Positions 1 to 8,435 of a DNA stretch of 64,000 nt are shown here, piece by piece. The notes under the pieces were generated by a model that searched no databases, had not been told where the DNA came from, and saw only the letters and a program-made list of their open reading frames with translations. The stretch lies in assembly GCA_002478765.1 (NCBI GenBank), contig DLQO01000050.1, positions 7,657 through 71,656 of the forward strand, in the 5' to 3' direction. Made by a program: the position numbers and the translations under genes. The stretch's first letter is position 1, and each line of letters starts with the position of its first letter. This stretch comes from Flavobacteriales bacterium UBA7430. GTDB taxonomy: Bacteria > Bacteroidota > Bacteroidia > Flavobacteriales > UBA7430.

Positions 1-2
1 AA

Positions 3-227
3 GCCATTGCTTGTGATCAAAAGAAGATGTTTCCTTGTTCAGCTTTATTAGATGGTGAATACGGTTTGAGCGATTTAACCATTGGTGTACCTGTGATTTT
101 AGGGAAAGATGGTATCGAGAAAATAGTTGAGATTGACTTAAATGAGGATGAAAAAGCTCTGTTAGCTGAGTCTGCAAAGGGAGTTAGTGCAACAAATGTT
201 TTACTAAGCGGTCTTGATTTGTTTTAA
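3..227 (+). CDS. mdh: Malate dehydrogenase, C-terminal fragment
   Basis: The gene is cut by the left window edge; only about the last 74 codons are present. The frame reads AIACDQKKMFPCSALLDGEYG, then GVPVILGKDGIEKIVEIDLN, which is the C-terminal lobe of LDH-like malate dehydrogenases (conserved GEYG and GVP.ILG segments, then the amphipathic last helix). The enzyme interconverts malate and oxaloacetate with NAD in the TCA cycle. The catalytic residues lie outside the window, so lactate versus malate specificity rests on similarity of this tail only. A hairpin terminator follows the stop. Confidence 0.85.
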   Translation, partial: AIACDQKKMFPCSALLDGEYGLSDLTIGVPVILGKDGIEKIVEIDLNEDEKALLAESAKGVSATNVLLSGLDLF

Positions 228-254
228 TTTTCGAAAAGACAATCCACATCAAAC

Positions 255-287
255 AAAAAAACCTTGAGAATTTCTCAAGGTTTTTTG
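255..287. terminator. Bidirectional intrinsic terminator between mdh and the DCC gene
   Basis: The stem ccttgagaa / ttctcaagg (262-270 with 272-280) is flanked by A6 on the left and T6 on the right, so it can end transcription from both sides. The stop codon of the convergent DCC-family gene lies inside the stem. Confidence 0.85.
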
Positions 288-655
288 TTTGGATTAATAA
301 TTCTTTCTTTCCATGCTTCAGGCATCGTTGGGCAACTTTGATATTTTCCAAACCATCGGTAACGATTTTTAGCAATGATTTTATAGATAGGGTCTCTAAA
401 TATTTTTGGAATGATAAGAAGGATTGCTGTAGCCTTGTAAATTCCTCCCAGAAGTATCAAGCTTTTGATGACTGCCGTTGAGTGAGTGTATGTTTTTCCT
501 TTGGTAACCAAAACGATGGACTCGTATTTGGCAGCTTGACTTGAAGATTGATGTGCAATTTTAAATCTTTTGTGTTTGTCACGATTGATGATGAAAGAAA
601 TGGATCTGTTGCACAACACACACAAACCGTCATAAAATAAAGTGGATTCGCTCAT
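275..655 (-). CDS. DCC-family (DUF393) thiol-disulfide oxidoreductase-like protein
   Basis: This is a 126-residue protein starting with a beta-strand and the motif YDGLCVLC (Cys12 and Cys15). That motif is the signature of the DUF393 or DCC family, named for its DxxCxxC motif and annotated as thioredoxin-like. The physiological substrate of the family is not established. A hydrophobic segment (about residues 60-85) follows, and the C-terminus (WFGKYQSCPTMPEAWKERI) is family-like. The gene starts 3 nt after the stop of the upstream T9SS cargo gene, so the two are probably co-transcribed. Its last codons and TGA stop overlap the terminator at 255-287. Confidence 0.8.
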   Translation of the reverse strand: MSESTLFYDGLCVLCNRSISFIINRDKHKRFKIAHQSSSQAAKYESIVLVTKGKTYTHSTAVIKSLILLGGIYKATAILLIIPKIFRDPIYKIIAKNRYRWFGKYQSCPTMPEAWKERIINPNKKP

Positions 656-658
656 GAT

Positions 659-2809
659 TTAATAGATGCAAGCTTTAGTTTGTGATATTTTCCCTGTCTC
701 TGTTTCTATTTTCAAAATATACATTCCTTTTTTTAAATTCGAAACATCAAGATTTTTTTCCCCCATGAAGACCGAACAGAGGATTCCTTCGAGGTTGTAA
801 ACCTCAATCATGGCAATCGGTTCAGTTGTATTTATGTAGATTTCTCCCTGCGAGGGGTTTGGATAGATGTTCATGGGTTCGTTAATGAGTTCATGCGAAA
901 GAACTTCTGGCGAGTTGCCCCAAAGTAAGTGGATGCCTCCTGTGTATACCCCGAGCAATATGTCATTTCTCCCATCATCATTCAGGTCATAAATTGCGGG
1001 TGATGTTCTTGTGCCTTGTCCCAAAAGAATTAGTGAGTCAAATCCTTCACTAAAGGTTCCTTGGAGGTTGTTGTCAATATTCGTGAAATGATGAACAGTG
1101 CCTTTCTCTGTTCCTACAAAAAGCTCAAACCCATTTGCTTCATCTATAACCAAAGGTGAGGAGTATGCTGTCCCAAAGATACTGTCTGTTAAGTTGATGT
1201 TACCAAACTGTTCATTTGTCAGTTTGAAGTTAGCTTCCATGGGGGTTCCTTGGTTTTCGTAATGAAAAATGTTACCCTGGCGCGACCCAATAATTAAATC
1301 TAAGTCATCATCCCTATCGATGTCGATGAGAAAAGGACTGGCATGACTCCCTACATCGATATCGAAGTACTCAATGGTATGAATTGAAAAAATCGCATCT
1401 TGTTCATCGGTAGTATTTTTTAAAAAATGAATACGTCCGTCTGAATCTCCGATTAACATATCTTCATCACCGTCATTATCGATATCTCCGAAAGTGGGTA
1501 TAAGATTTTGTTTAAAATTAATGGATCCAAGCCCTGCATAATCATCGGTAACCCATTCGAATATTGGATCAGATAGCTCTCCAATGTTTTTGTAAAGTGC
1601 GAGTTGTGAATTTAAAAGAGTTCTGCTGGTGTAACCTTCATTAGCTACAATCAAGTCCATCAAACCATCATTGTTGTAATCAAAGAATACTGGATGTGCA
1701 GCTGATCCAACGTCAATCATTTGGTCAATCAACACATCTTTTTGAGACAAACTGAAATTGCTGATGTCGGTATTCGAATTGTTTTTATAAAACCAAATAT
1801 TTTCAAAATTTTTAGACCCCGCACTGCTGTTTGGACTCACAACCAAATCTTTTACATCATCATTGTCAATGTCAAAATGATAGATGGCAGGGAATTTTGA
1901 AAGATTGATGCTTTCGGAGTCCTTTGGGAAAGTTACTTCCTGGTTAATCATTTCGGCGTCATCGGAAGAGCTACGATTTTCGAGCATGACGATATTACTA
2001 AAGGTAACATCACCAATAAGTAAGTCAAAAAAAGAGTTGCCTGTAAGATCTAATGCTGTAATGCTTGAGCCTGCATGTCTTCCAGATCTTTCGATGGCTC
2101 TTGTTCTTAATGTATTACAGTCGTTAAGTTTTACGGAATTGTTTGAGAAATTTTCACTAAAATTTCCCCAACATGGATTTTCCAACTGATAATCAAGACT
2201 GTCACAAGAGCCAAAACGTTCCATAGAATAGTTTTTATGCCATTCAACATGGTCACCAATAATGCTAAAGGTCAATATGTCAAGGTCTCCGTCGTAGTCA
2301 ATGTCACCAATGTGAGGGAGGTCAACGGAGCTGATGTATAAATTTGTGTTTCCTGAGCCTCTATCGGTGAGTATGGTCTTAAATAATTCAAATTTAAGGT
2401 CGTCTAAGGTGCTTGTGTTTTTATAGACTTTAATACTTCCATTTTGAGAGGTAAAGATGTCATTTTTACCATCACAGTTGTAGTCGCGTAACAAGAGCCA
2501 GTCTTTTATGTCTGGAAATTTGTCGTTGTAACTTGGGTCGTAATGATAGTCAACGACTCCAGGTTTCCCTTTATTAATATAGCAATTAATTTGGTTGCCA
2601 TTTTTATCAAAAATCACCAAATCCTGAATGCCGTCATTGTTTAAATCAATAGGAGAGAGTTGCGGTACGTTAACACCTCCCGCCCATGGGTTGAGCAAAG
2701 TCGTATTGTTTTTTGTAACGATTAAGTCCTGTGCCTGATAATAGTTCTGTTGAGAGAAGCTGTTTAATGTTAAACAGAGAGTAAGTAATTGAAGTAGTAT
2801 TTTACGCAT
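659..2809 (-). CDS. Secreted FG-GAP/VCBS repeat protein with T9SS type A sorting domain
   Basis: A 716-residue exported protein. Residues 1-19 form a signal peptide (MRKILLQLLTLCLTLNSFSQ). At least nine EF-hand-like calcium loops of the DxDxDGxxD type recur through the body (for example DLNNDGIQDL, DIDYDGDLDI, DIDNDGDEDM, DLNDDGRNDI), as in FG-GAP/VCBS beta-propeller repeats. The last about 75 residues (NIYPNPSQGEIYINTT to the C-terminus) match the T9SS type A sorting domain, with the usual NPS and a closing strand ending KACIY. By family knowledge it is carried across the outer membrane by T9SS; the ligand is unknown. It is divergently transcribed from secDF. Confidence 0.88.
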   Translation of the reverse strand: MRKILLQLLTLCLTLNSFSQQNYYQAQDLIVTKNNTTLLNPWAGGVNVPQLSPIDLNNDGIQDLVIFDKNGNQINCYINKGKPGVVDYHYDPSYNDKFPDIKDWLLLRDYNCDGKNDIFTSQNGSIKVYKNTSTLDDLKFELFKTILTDRGSGNTNLYISSVDLPHIGDIDYDGDLDILTFSIIGDHVEWHKNYSMERFGSCDSLDYQLENPCWGNFSENFSNNSVKLNDCNTLRTRAIERSGRHAGSSITALDLTGNSFFDLLIGDVTFSNIVMLENRSSSDDAEMINQEVTFPKDSESINLSKFPAIYHFDIDNDDVKDLVVSPNSSAGSKNFENIWFYKNNSNTDISNFSLSQKDVLIDQMIDVGSAAHPVFFDYNNDGLMDLIVANEGYTSRTLLNSQLALYKNIGELSDPIFEWVTDDYAGLGSINFKQNLIPTFGDIDNDGDEDMLIGDSDGRIHFLKNTTDEQDAIFSIHTIEYFDIDVGSHASPFLIDIDRDDDLDLIIGSRQGNIFHYENQGTPMEANFKLTNEQFGNINLTDSIFGTAYSSPLVIDEANGFELFVGTEKGTVHHFTNIDNNLQGTFSEGFDSLILLGQGTRTSPAIYDLNDDGRNDILLGVYTGGIHLLWGNSPEVLSHELINEPMNIYPNPSQGEIYINTTEPIAMIEVYNLEGILCSVFMGEKNLDVSNLKKGMYILKIETETGKISQTKACIY

Positions 2810-2884
2810 AATGAGGTATATTCTACATTGCAGCTAATTTACAAGAATTATGCCTACAGGCCACGGATAATACTTTCAAATAAA

Positions 2885-2915
2885 TTGTGATTATTTTACT
2901 GAAAGTTTATATTTG
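2885..2915 (+). promoter_or_regulatory. secDF promoter
   Basis: A perfect Bacteroidota -7 box TATATTTG lies at 2908-2915, with a TTG -33 element at 2885-2887 (20-nt spacer). The box is 35 nt upstream of the secDF ATG. Confidence 0.7.
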
Positions 2916-2950
2916 TCAGCCTTAAATAAAGGACTACTAAACAAATAGAT

Positions 2951-5797
2951 ATGCGCAACAAAGGATTTACTAAGTTTTTAGCTGTTGTATTCGCACTTAT
3001 ATGCGTCTACCAGTTAGCATTTACTTGGATGGTTAAAAGTGTAGAGAATGACGCTAAAACCTATGCCAATGGTGATTATAAGTTAGAACAAGCTTATCTC
3101 GATTCAGTCGCGAATGACGAATTGTATTTTGGTTACACCTTCAAAGAGTGTAAGGAGCAGGAAATGAATTTAGGTCTTGATCTAAAAGGTGGGATGAATG
3201 TTACTCTCGAAGTTTCTGTGGGTGATATTTTGAGAATTCTGGCAAATAATTCAAAAGACGCTACTTTTAATGAGGCTATCGATAGAGCAAATGCCAAGCA
3301 AAGCGACTCTCAAAATGACTACATAGATGATTTTGTTTCTTCATTTAACGAAGTGAATGAAGCGAATGAAACGAATGTTTCTCTTTCCTCTCCTAGAATT
3401 TTTGGTCACCGAAACATGCTCAACAAGTTTGATGTAAATGCTTCAGACGATGACGTTATTGCTGTCGTTCGTGAGGAGTTAAAAGGTGCTATAGATCGTG
3501 CTTTTTCTGTTTTGCGTGCTCGTATTGATAAGTTTGGGGTGGTTCAGCCAAACATCCAGCAGTTGGAACAAGAGGGTCGTATTTTAGTAGAGCTTCCTGG
3601 AGTAAAAGACCACGAAAGAGTAAAGCGTTTGTTACAAAGTACAGCTCAGTTAGAGTTTTGGGAGACGGCAGATGTACAGCAACTACAAGGATTTATATCT
3701 AATGTTGCTACGATTGTGAAAGCCGAAGAGGATCAAAATAAATCAGTACAAGAAACGTTCTTTTCTGAAGACTCTTTGCTGCTTGATTCTGTAAGCGAAA
3801 TCACAAACCCGTTTTACGAATTGATGAACATTCAATATGCATTTGGTGCTCGTTTGGGTGTCGTTTCAGTAGAAGACACTGCTAAGGTTAACGAAATCAT
3901 GAGAAGATCTGATATTCGTTCGTTATTGTCTCCAAGTGTAAAGAATACAAAATTCTTGTGGTCAGCAAAACCTCTTATTGAAGGTGGAGAAGATCTTGGA
4001 TTAGAGTACGTTGCCATCAAGTCAAATAGAGATGATCAAGCTCAGTTGGGAGGAGATGTTATCGTTGATGCAAATTCTCAGATTGATCCAACAGGATTGG
4101 TTAATGTAAGCATGAGAATGAATGCTGAAGGAGCCAAGAAGTGGAAAAAATTAACAGAAAATAATATTGGACGACAAGTCGCTATTGTTCTCGATGGATA
4201 TGTGTATTCATTCCCTACAGTAAATGATGTAATTCCTAATGGAAGCTCCAGTATCTCAGGTAATTTCACCGTAGAGGAAGCTGAAGATTTAGCTAATATT
4301 TTAAAGGCAGGTAAGTTGCCTGCTCCAGCTAAGATTATCCAGTCTGAAATTGTTGGCCCATCATTAGGAGCTGAAGCAATTGATTCTGGTTTAAAATCTT
4401 TTGCAATTGCTTTAGTCATTGTCTTGTTGTACATGATCTTTTACTACCAAACAGCTGGTTTGGCAGCCAATTTTGCTTTAATACTCAATATTTTATTTAT
4501 ATTCGGGGTACTTGCATCTCTTGGAGCGGTACTTTCACTACCTGGAATTGCAGGTATCGTTTTAACGATAGGTATGGCTGTAGATGCTAACGTGCTTATT
4601 TATGAGCGAATTCGCGAAGAATTAAGAATGGGTAAAGGTTTAAGTTTAGCGATCTCGGATGGTTATAAGAATGCTTATGCGGCCATTATTGATGCGAATG
4701 TGACCACTTTGTTGACAGGTGTTATTCTTTACACATTCGGAACAGGTCCAATCAAAGGTTTTGCTACGACTTTAATCATTGGTATTATTACTTCTTTGTT
4801 TGCTGCGATTTTCTTGACTCGATTGGTTTTTGAATCTAAAATGGAATCTAAGAAGCCTATTAATTTTGCTTCATCACTGACTAAAGGTTGGTTTGCAAAT
4901 ACGTCTATTTCCTTTTTAGCGAAGCGAAAAAGAGCCTATTTAGTATCGACATTATTGGTTGTGCTTGGGGTTTACTCTTTAGCGACAAGAGGATTAAACC
5001 AAGGTGTTGATTTTAAAGGAGGTCGAACTTATGTAGTTCGTTTTGATCAGGATGTTGTAACTCAAGATGTACGTTCATCTTTAGCAACACCTTTTGAAAC
5101 AGCTCCAGAAGTCAAGACCTTTGGGAAAGGGAACCAAGTGAAAATCACAACCAAATACTTGATTGATGAAAAAGGAACGGATGAAGTTGTAGATGTGAAA
5201 TTAAATGAAGGTTTAGCTACGCTTGACTTAAATTATGAGGTTATGAGTTCACAACTTGTTGGTCCGACCATCGCAGATGATATCAAACAATCTGCTGTTT
5301 GGGCTGTCTTATTCTCATTGGTTGTGATATTTATGTACATCCTTATTAGGTTCCGAAAAGTGTCTTACTCGCTTGGAGCTGTTGCTGCAGTATTCCATGA
5401 TGTATTGATCGTGTTATCTGTATTCTCTTTATTGTACGGGAAATTGCCATTCTCATTGGAAATTGATCAAGCATTTATTGCTGCAATATTAACGGTTATC
5501 GGTTATTCACTGAATGATACAGTTGTTGTGTTTGATAGAATTCGTGAGTATTTCGGCTCTAAGTCAGGATCTCGTGAAGAGGTCGTTAATGCCGCTTTAA
5601 ATAGCACACTTAGTCGTACGATAAATACTTCATTAACGACGTTCTTTGTTTTACTAGTCATTTTCTTGTTTGGAGGTGAGGTAATACGAGGCTTTATGTT
5701 TGCATTGATGGTTGGTGTTGCTGTTGGGACATATTCATCCCTATTTATTGCTACACCAATTATGGTTGATACTTTGAAAAATGATTCCGAAGAATAA
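2951..5797 (+). CDS. secDF: Protein translocase SecD-SecF fusion
   Basis: This 948-residue inner-membrane protein carries both halves of the proton-driven accessory translocase that pulls preproteins through SecYEG. The N-terminal TM helix is followed by the SecD motif GLDLKGG (residues 75-81). Next come a long periplasmic P1 domain (to about 490) and a six-TM block with AIVLTIGMAVDANVLIYERI-like sequence. The SecF half begins near residue 650 with NQGVDFKGG and ends with its own TM block, containing VIGYSLNDTVVVFDRI. SecDF fusions of this size are usual in Bacteroidota. An intrinsic terminator follows. Confidence 0.97.
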   Translation: MRNKGFTKFLAVVFALICVYQLAFTWMVKSVENDAKTYANGDYKLEQAYLDSVANDELYFGYTFKECKEQEMNLGLDLKGGMNVTLEVSVGDILRILANNSKDATFNEAIDRANAKQSDSQNDYIDDFVSSFNEVNEANETNVSLSSPRIFGHRNMLNKFDVNASDDDVIAVVREELKGAIDRAFSVLRARIDKFGVVQPNIQQLEQEGRILVELPGVKDHERVKRLLQSTAQLEFWETADVQQLQGFISNVATIVKAEEDQNKSVQETFFSEDSLLLDSVSEITNPFYELMNIQYAFGARLGVVSVEDTAKVNEIMRRSDIRSLLSPSVKNTKFLWSAKPLIEGGEDLGLEYVAIKSNRDDQAQLGGDVIVDANSQIDPTGLVNVSMRMNAEGAKKWKKLTENNIGRQVAIVLDGYVYSFPTVNDVIPNGSSSISGNFTVEEAEDLANILKAGKLPAPAKIIQSEIVGPSLGAEAIDSGLKSFAIALVIVLLYMIFYYQTAGLAANFALILNILFIFGVLASLGAVLSLPGIAGIVLTIGMAVDANVLIYERIREELRMGKGLSLAISDGYKNAYAAIIDANVTTLLTGVILYTFGTGPIKGFATTLIIGIITSLFAAIFLTRLVFESKMESKKPINFASSLTKGWFANTSISFLAKRKRAYLVSTLLVVLGVYSLATRGLNQGVDFKGGRTYVVRFDQDVVTQDVRSSLATPFETAPEVKTFGKGNQVKITTKYLIDEKGTDEVVDVKLNEGLATLDLNYEVMSSQLVGPTIADDIKQSAVWAVLFSLVVIFMYILIRFRKVSYSLGAVAAVFHDVLIVLSVFSLLYGKLPFSLEIDQAFIAAILTVIGYSLNDTVVVFDRIREYFGSKSGSREEVVNAALNSTLSRTINTSLTTFFVLLVIFLFGGEVIRGFMFALMVGVAVGTYSSLFIATPIMVDTLKNDSEE

Positions 5798-5819
5798 TCG
5801 GAAATACATAAGATGAAAT

Positions 5820-5848
5820 AAAAAGTCCTGCATTCGCAGGACTTTTTT
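5820..5848 (+). terminator. Intrinsic terminator after secDF
   Basis: The stem aaaaagtcctgc / gcaggacttttt (5820-5831 with 5836-5847) closes an ATTC loop and ends in T6. The following bases are also the start of the probable tatA -7 box. Confidence 0.9.
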
Positions 5849-5855
5849 AATTTTG
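5848..5855 (+). promoter_or_regulatory. tatA -7 box, start-proximal
   Basis: TAATTTTG matches TAnnTTTG exactly and ends 4 nt before the tatA ATG. A transcript from it would be leaderless or nearly so. The same spacing occurs upstream of queE, and with one-mismatch boxes upstream of the genes starting at 16331 and 19013. Confidence 0.5.
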
Positions 5856-5859
5856 CACT

Positions 5860-6147
5860 ATGGAAAAGGCAATTTTGTTTTTAAATTTTTTGGGTACGGG
5901 GGAGTTCATCCTCATCGCCTTTGTATTTCTGTTGTTATTTGGTCCTGACAAAATTCCGGGTATTGCTCGAAATGTTGGAAAAGGAATTCGAAAAATAAAA
6001 GACGCAAGTGAGGGTATTAAGCAAGAGATTCATGCAAGTTCTAATGATGTGAGTTCTATGGCTTCTGATATTAAGAAAGAAATGGATGAATTGGAAGATC
6101 TGACTCAATCTGTGAAAAGAGGAGTTAAGAAAACATTAGACAACTAG
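5860..6147 (+). CDS. tatA: Sec-independent protein translocase subunit TatA
   Basis: A 95-residue protein with one N-terminal TM helix (about residues 8-27), the conserved FGPDKIP hinge at 27-33 and an amphipathic helix (ARNVGKGIRKIKDASEGIKQEI). A charged, probably unstructured tail follows. This is the TatA/TatE/Hcf106 architecture, which forms the pore-like component for folded proteins carrying twin-arginine signals. Its partner TatC is about 55 kb away at 60803. No TatB is seen in the window; single TatA-type systems are common in this phylum. The exchanger gene follows after 3 nt. Confidence 0.93.
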   Translation: MEKAILFLNFLGTGEFILIAFVFLLLFGPDKIPGIARNVGKGIRKIKDASEGIKQEIHASSNDVSSMASDIKKEMDELEDLTQSVKRGVKKTLDN

Positions 6148-6150
6148 CCC

Positions 6151-7083
6151 GTGGATATTTTCTATTTAATTATTGGTCTGATTGCGCTCATTGTTGGAGG
6201 AGAGTTTCTTGTTAAAGGTGCGATAGCTTTGGCCATTCGGATGAATGTTTCTATGGTTGTCATTGGCTTGACTGTAGTGTCCTTTGCAACTTCGGCTCCT
6301 GAGTTGATTGTTAGTGTTTATGCTGCTTTAAATGGTCATCCTGATATTGCTTTGGGTAACGTTATCGGCTCAAATATTGCTAACATATCTTTGGTTTTGG
6401 GACTTACAACTTTCATGTTTCCTTTGACCTTTGAAAAACGTTTGTATCGTTTTGATGTCCCTGTAATGCTTTTAGCATCCATACTTTTCGTAGTTTTCCT
6501 TTACACCAATTCGGGTTTGGATTTTTGGGAGGGTTTTTGCTTTGTATTTTTGTTAATAGTATTCATAACCTACTTAATTTCAAAGTCTCGTAAAGAAGTT
6601 CAAGTATACGAGGAGTCCTCTTCTGAGTTTGTATCTTTGCCCAAATTGATGTTTTTGCTGAGTGTAGGAGCATTGAGTTTGTATTTTGGCACCCAGTGGT
6701 TGGTTGGAGGAGCTACAGGAATAGCACGTTTAGTGGGTGTTAGCGAAAGAGTTATTTCTGTATCCGTTGTCGCTTTTGGCACCTCTGTTCCTGAGTTGGC
6801 TGCTTCGATGATTGCAGCGTTTAAAAAAGAGAAAGGGTTGTCTGTTGGGAATTTAATTGGTTCAAATCTATTTAACATACTTGCAGTAATGGGCTTTACC
6901 TCCATGATTTATCCGGTAACGGTTGTTGATATGGGGATTCTTACAAATGATGTTTGGTGGATGCTAGGTCTTGTCTTGCTGTTGTTTCCATTGATGTTTT
7001 TATTCTCTCAGAAACGTATAGGTCGTATCGAAGGCTTTGTGTTATTTGTCTTGTATCTGGTCTATATTTTCTTGCTTTTTTAA
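6151..7083 (+). CDS. Calcium/sodium antiporter (CaCA family, YrbG-like)
   Basis: A 310-residue polytopic membrane protein with about ten TM helices and the two inverted alpha-repeats of the cation/Ca2+ exchanger family. Repeat 1 has VVSFATSAPELIVSV and GNVIGSNIANI. Repeat 2 has VVAFGTSVPELAASM and GNLIGSNLFNI. The paired acidic residues in the two PEL motifs are the ion ligands in this family. The start is GTG, 3 nt after the tatA stop, so translation is probably coupled. Whether K+ is co-transported cannot be read from sequence. Confidence 0.92.
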   Translation: MDIFYLIIGLIALIVGGEFLVKGAIALAIRMNVSMVVIGLTVVSFATSAPELIVSVYAALNGHPDIALGNVIGSNIANISLVLGLTTFMFPLTFEKRLYRFDVPVMLLASILFVVFLYTNSGLDFWEGFCFVFLLIVFITYLISKSRKEVQVYEESSSEFVSLPKLMFLLSVGALSLYFGTQWLVGGATGIARLVGVSERVISVSVVAFGTSVPELAASMIAAFKKEKGLSVGNLIGSNLFNILAVMGFTSMIYPVTVVDMGILTNDVWWMLGLVLLLFPLMFLFSQKRIGRIEGFVLFVLYLVYIFLLF

Positions 7084-7185
7084 TGTTTTTAATGTTTTTT
7101 AACGCAAAATTTAATGATTTCGGATAAATATGATTGTTTAAGGTAAAAAATGACTATTTATTATCACATGATTGATAATTGGGTT

Positions 7186-7193
7186 TATATTTG
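7186..7193 (+). promoter_or_regulatory. glutamine synthetase promoter -7 box
   Basis: A perfect TATATTTG, 43 nt before the ATG. No convincing TTG element sits at the expected distance. The gap 7084-7236 is otherwise AT-rich without a recognisable operator. Confidence 0.55.
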
Positions 7194-7236
7194 TCGGATC
7201 TTTTAAAAAATTAGTTTAACCTTTATCTTATACCTT

Positions 7237-8244
7237 ATGAAAACAAAATTGGAATACATCTGGCTAGATGGATACACTCCAACTCAGAACATGAGAAGTA
7301 AAACAAAAGTTGTTGAGGACTTTGGGGGTAAATTAGAAGATTGCCCAATGTGGTCTTTTGATGGAAGCTCTACGAAGCAGGCAGAGGGTGGTTCATCCGA
7401 CTGTTTGTTGAAGCCCGTTGCAATTTATCCAGATCCTGAAAGAATCAATGCATTCTTGGTCATGACAGAAGTTTTAAATGCTGATGGATCCTCGCATGTA
7501 TCTAATGCACGAGCTGGTATAGATGACGGTGATAATGACTTTTGGTTCGGTTTTGAGCAAGAGTATTTCATTATGGATGTTGACACGCAACTGCCTTTAG
7601 GTTTTCCTGTAGGTGGATATCCTGGCCCTCAAGGAATGTATTACTGTTCTGTAGGTGGTAAAAATACTCACGGTAGAGATTTCGTTGAAGAACATGCTGA
7701 TTTATGTATCAATGCTGGGTTAAACTTTGAGGGTATCAACCAGGAGGTAGCTTCAGGACAATGGGAATTCCAATTGTTTGCAAAGGGTGCTAAGAAAGCA
7801 GGTGATGAAATTTGGATTGCTCGTTATTTGCTAGATCGTCTTACTGAGAAGTACGGATACTATATTGAATACCACCCAAAACCTATCAAAGGTGATTGGA
7901 ACGGTTCCGGAATGCATGCAAACTTTTCTAATACATTGTTGAGAACTTGTGGTTCTAAAGAAGTATATGAGAAAGTATGTGAAGCATTTAGACCTCTAAT
8001 AAAAGAGCATATTGATGTTTATGGCGTTGACAATGATCAACGTTTAACAGGCTTGCACGAAACGGCTTCTATCAATGACTTCAGCTATGGAGTTTCTGAC
8101 CGAGGAGCTTCCATTCGTATCCCTATCATTACAGTAGAACAAGGATGGAAAGGTTGGTTGGAAGACAGAAGACCTGCATCAAACGGTGATCCTTATAAGA
8201 TTGCTGGAAGAATTGTGAAAACAGTTAAAGGAGCGAAAATTTAA
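7237..8244 (+). CDS. Glutamine synthetase, eukaryotic-type (GSII)
   Basis: This 335-residue enzyme makes glutamine from glutamate, ammonia and ATP. Its length and motifs are those of GSII rather than the 470-residue GSI or 700-residue GSIII. It has an N-terminal beta-grasp domain with WSFDGSST, then the metal-binding FGFEQEYF, the ATP-loop region GDWNGSGMHANFS, HETASINDFSYGVSDRGAS and EDRRPASNGDPYKIAGRI. GSI-type adenylylation is not expected in this class. It is a stand-alone gene with its own -7 box and terminator. The usual GSII VANRGASIRV is varied to VSDRGASIRI. Confidence 0.92.
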   Translation: MKTKLEYIWLDGYTPTQNMRSKTKVVEDFGGKLEDCPMWSFDGSSTKQAEGGSSDCLLKPVAIYPDPERINAFLVMTEVLNADGSSHVSNARAGIDDGDNDFWFGFEQEYFIMDVDTQLPLGFPVGGYPGPQGMYYCSVGGKNTHGRDFVEEHADLCINAGLNFEGINQEVASGQWEFQLFAKGAKKAGDEIWIARYLLDRLTEKYGYYIEYHPKPIKGDWNGSGMHANFSNTLLRTCGSKEVYEKVCEAFRPLIKEHIDVYGVDNDQRLTGLHETASINDFSYGVSDRGASIRIPIITVEQGWKGWLEDRRPASNGDPYKIAGRIVKTVKGAKI

Positions 8245-8266
8245 TTTCACTTCTTTCTTAAATCAT

Positions 8267-8298
8267 AAAAAAGCACCTGTGAGGGTGCTTTTTTTTTT
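8267..8298 (+). terminator. Intrinsic terminator after glutamine synthetase
   Basis: The stem aagcacc / ggtgctt (8271-8277 with 8284-8290) is preceded by A tract and followed by T8-T10. Confidence 0.88.
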
Positions 8299-8381
8299 AT
8301 ATAAGAATTTTCGAATTTCACAATCATACATACTTAGCCTCAATGCTTTTTTTATTTGCCTAATTTTTCCTTATTTTAGCA

Positions 8382-8389
8382 CAACTTTG
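8382..8389 (+). promoter_or_regulatory. Probable -7 box for the PorE-like gene
   Basis: CAACTTTG matches TAnnTTTG at 7 of 8 bases, with a TTTG at 8355-8358 that could be the -33 element. If it is real, transcription begins downstream of the ATG at 8391, which supports 8436 as the true start. Confidence 0.4.
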
Positions 8390-8435
8390 CATGAAAATTG
8401 CAAGGCAATTAATAATTAGTCATGAATTTGATTCG

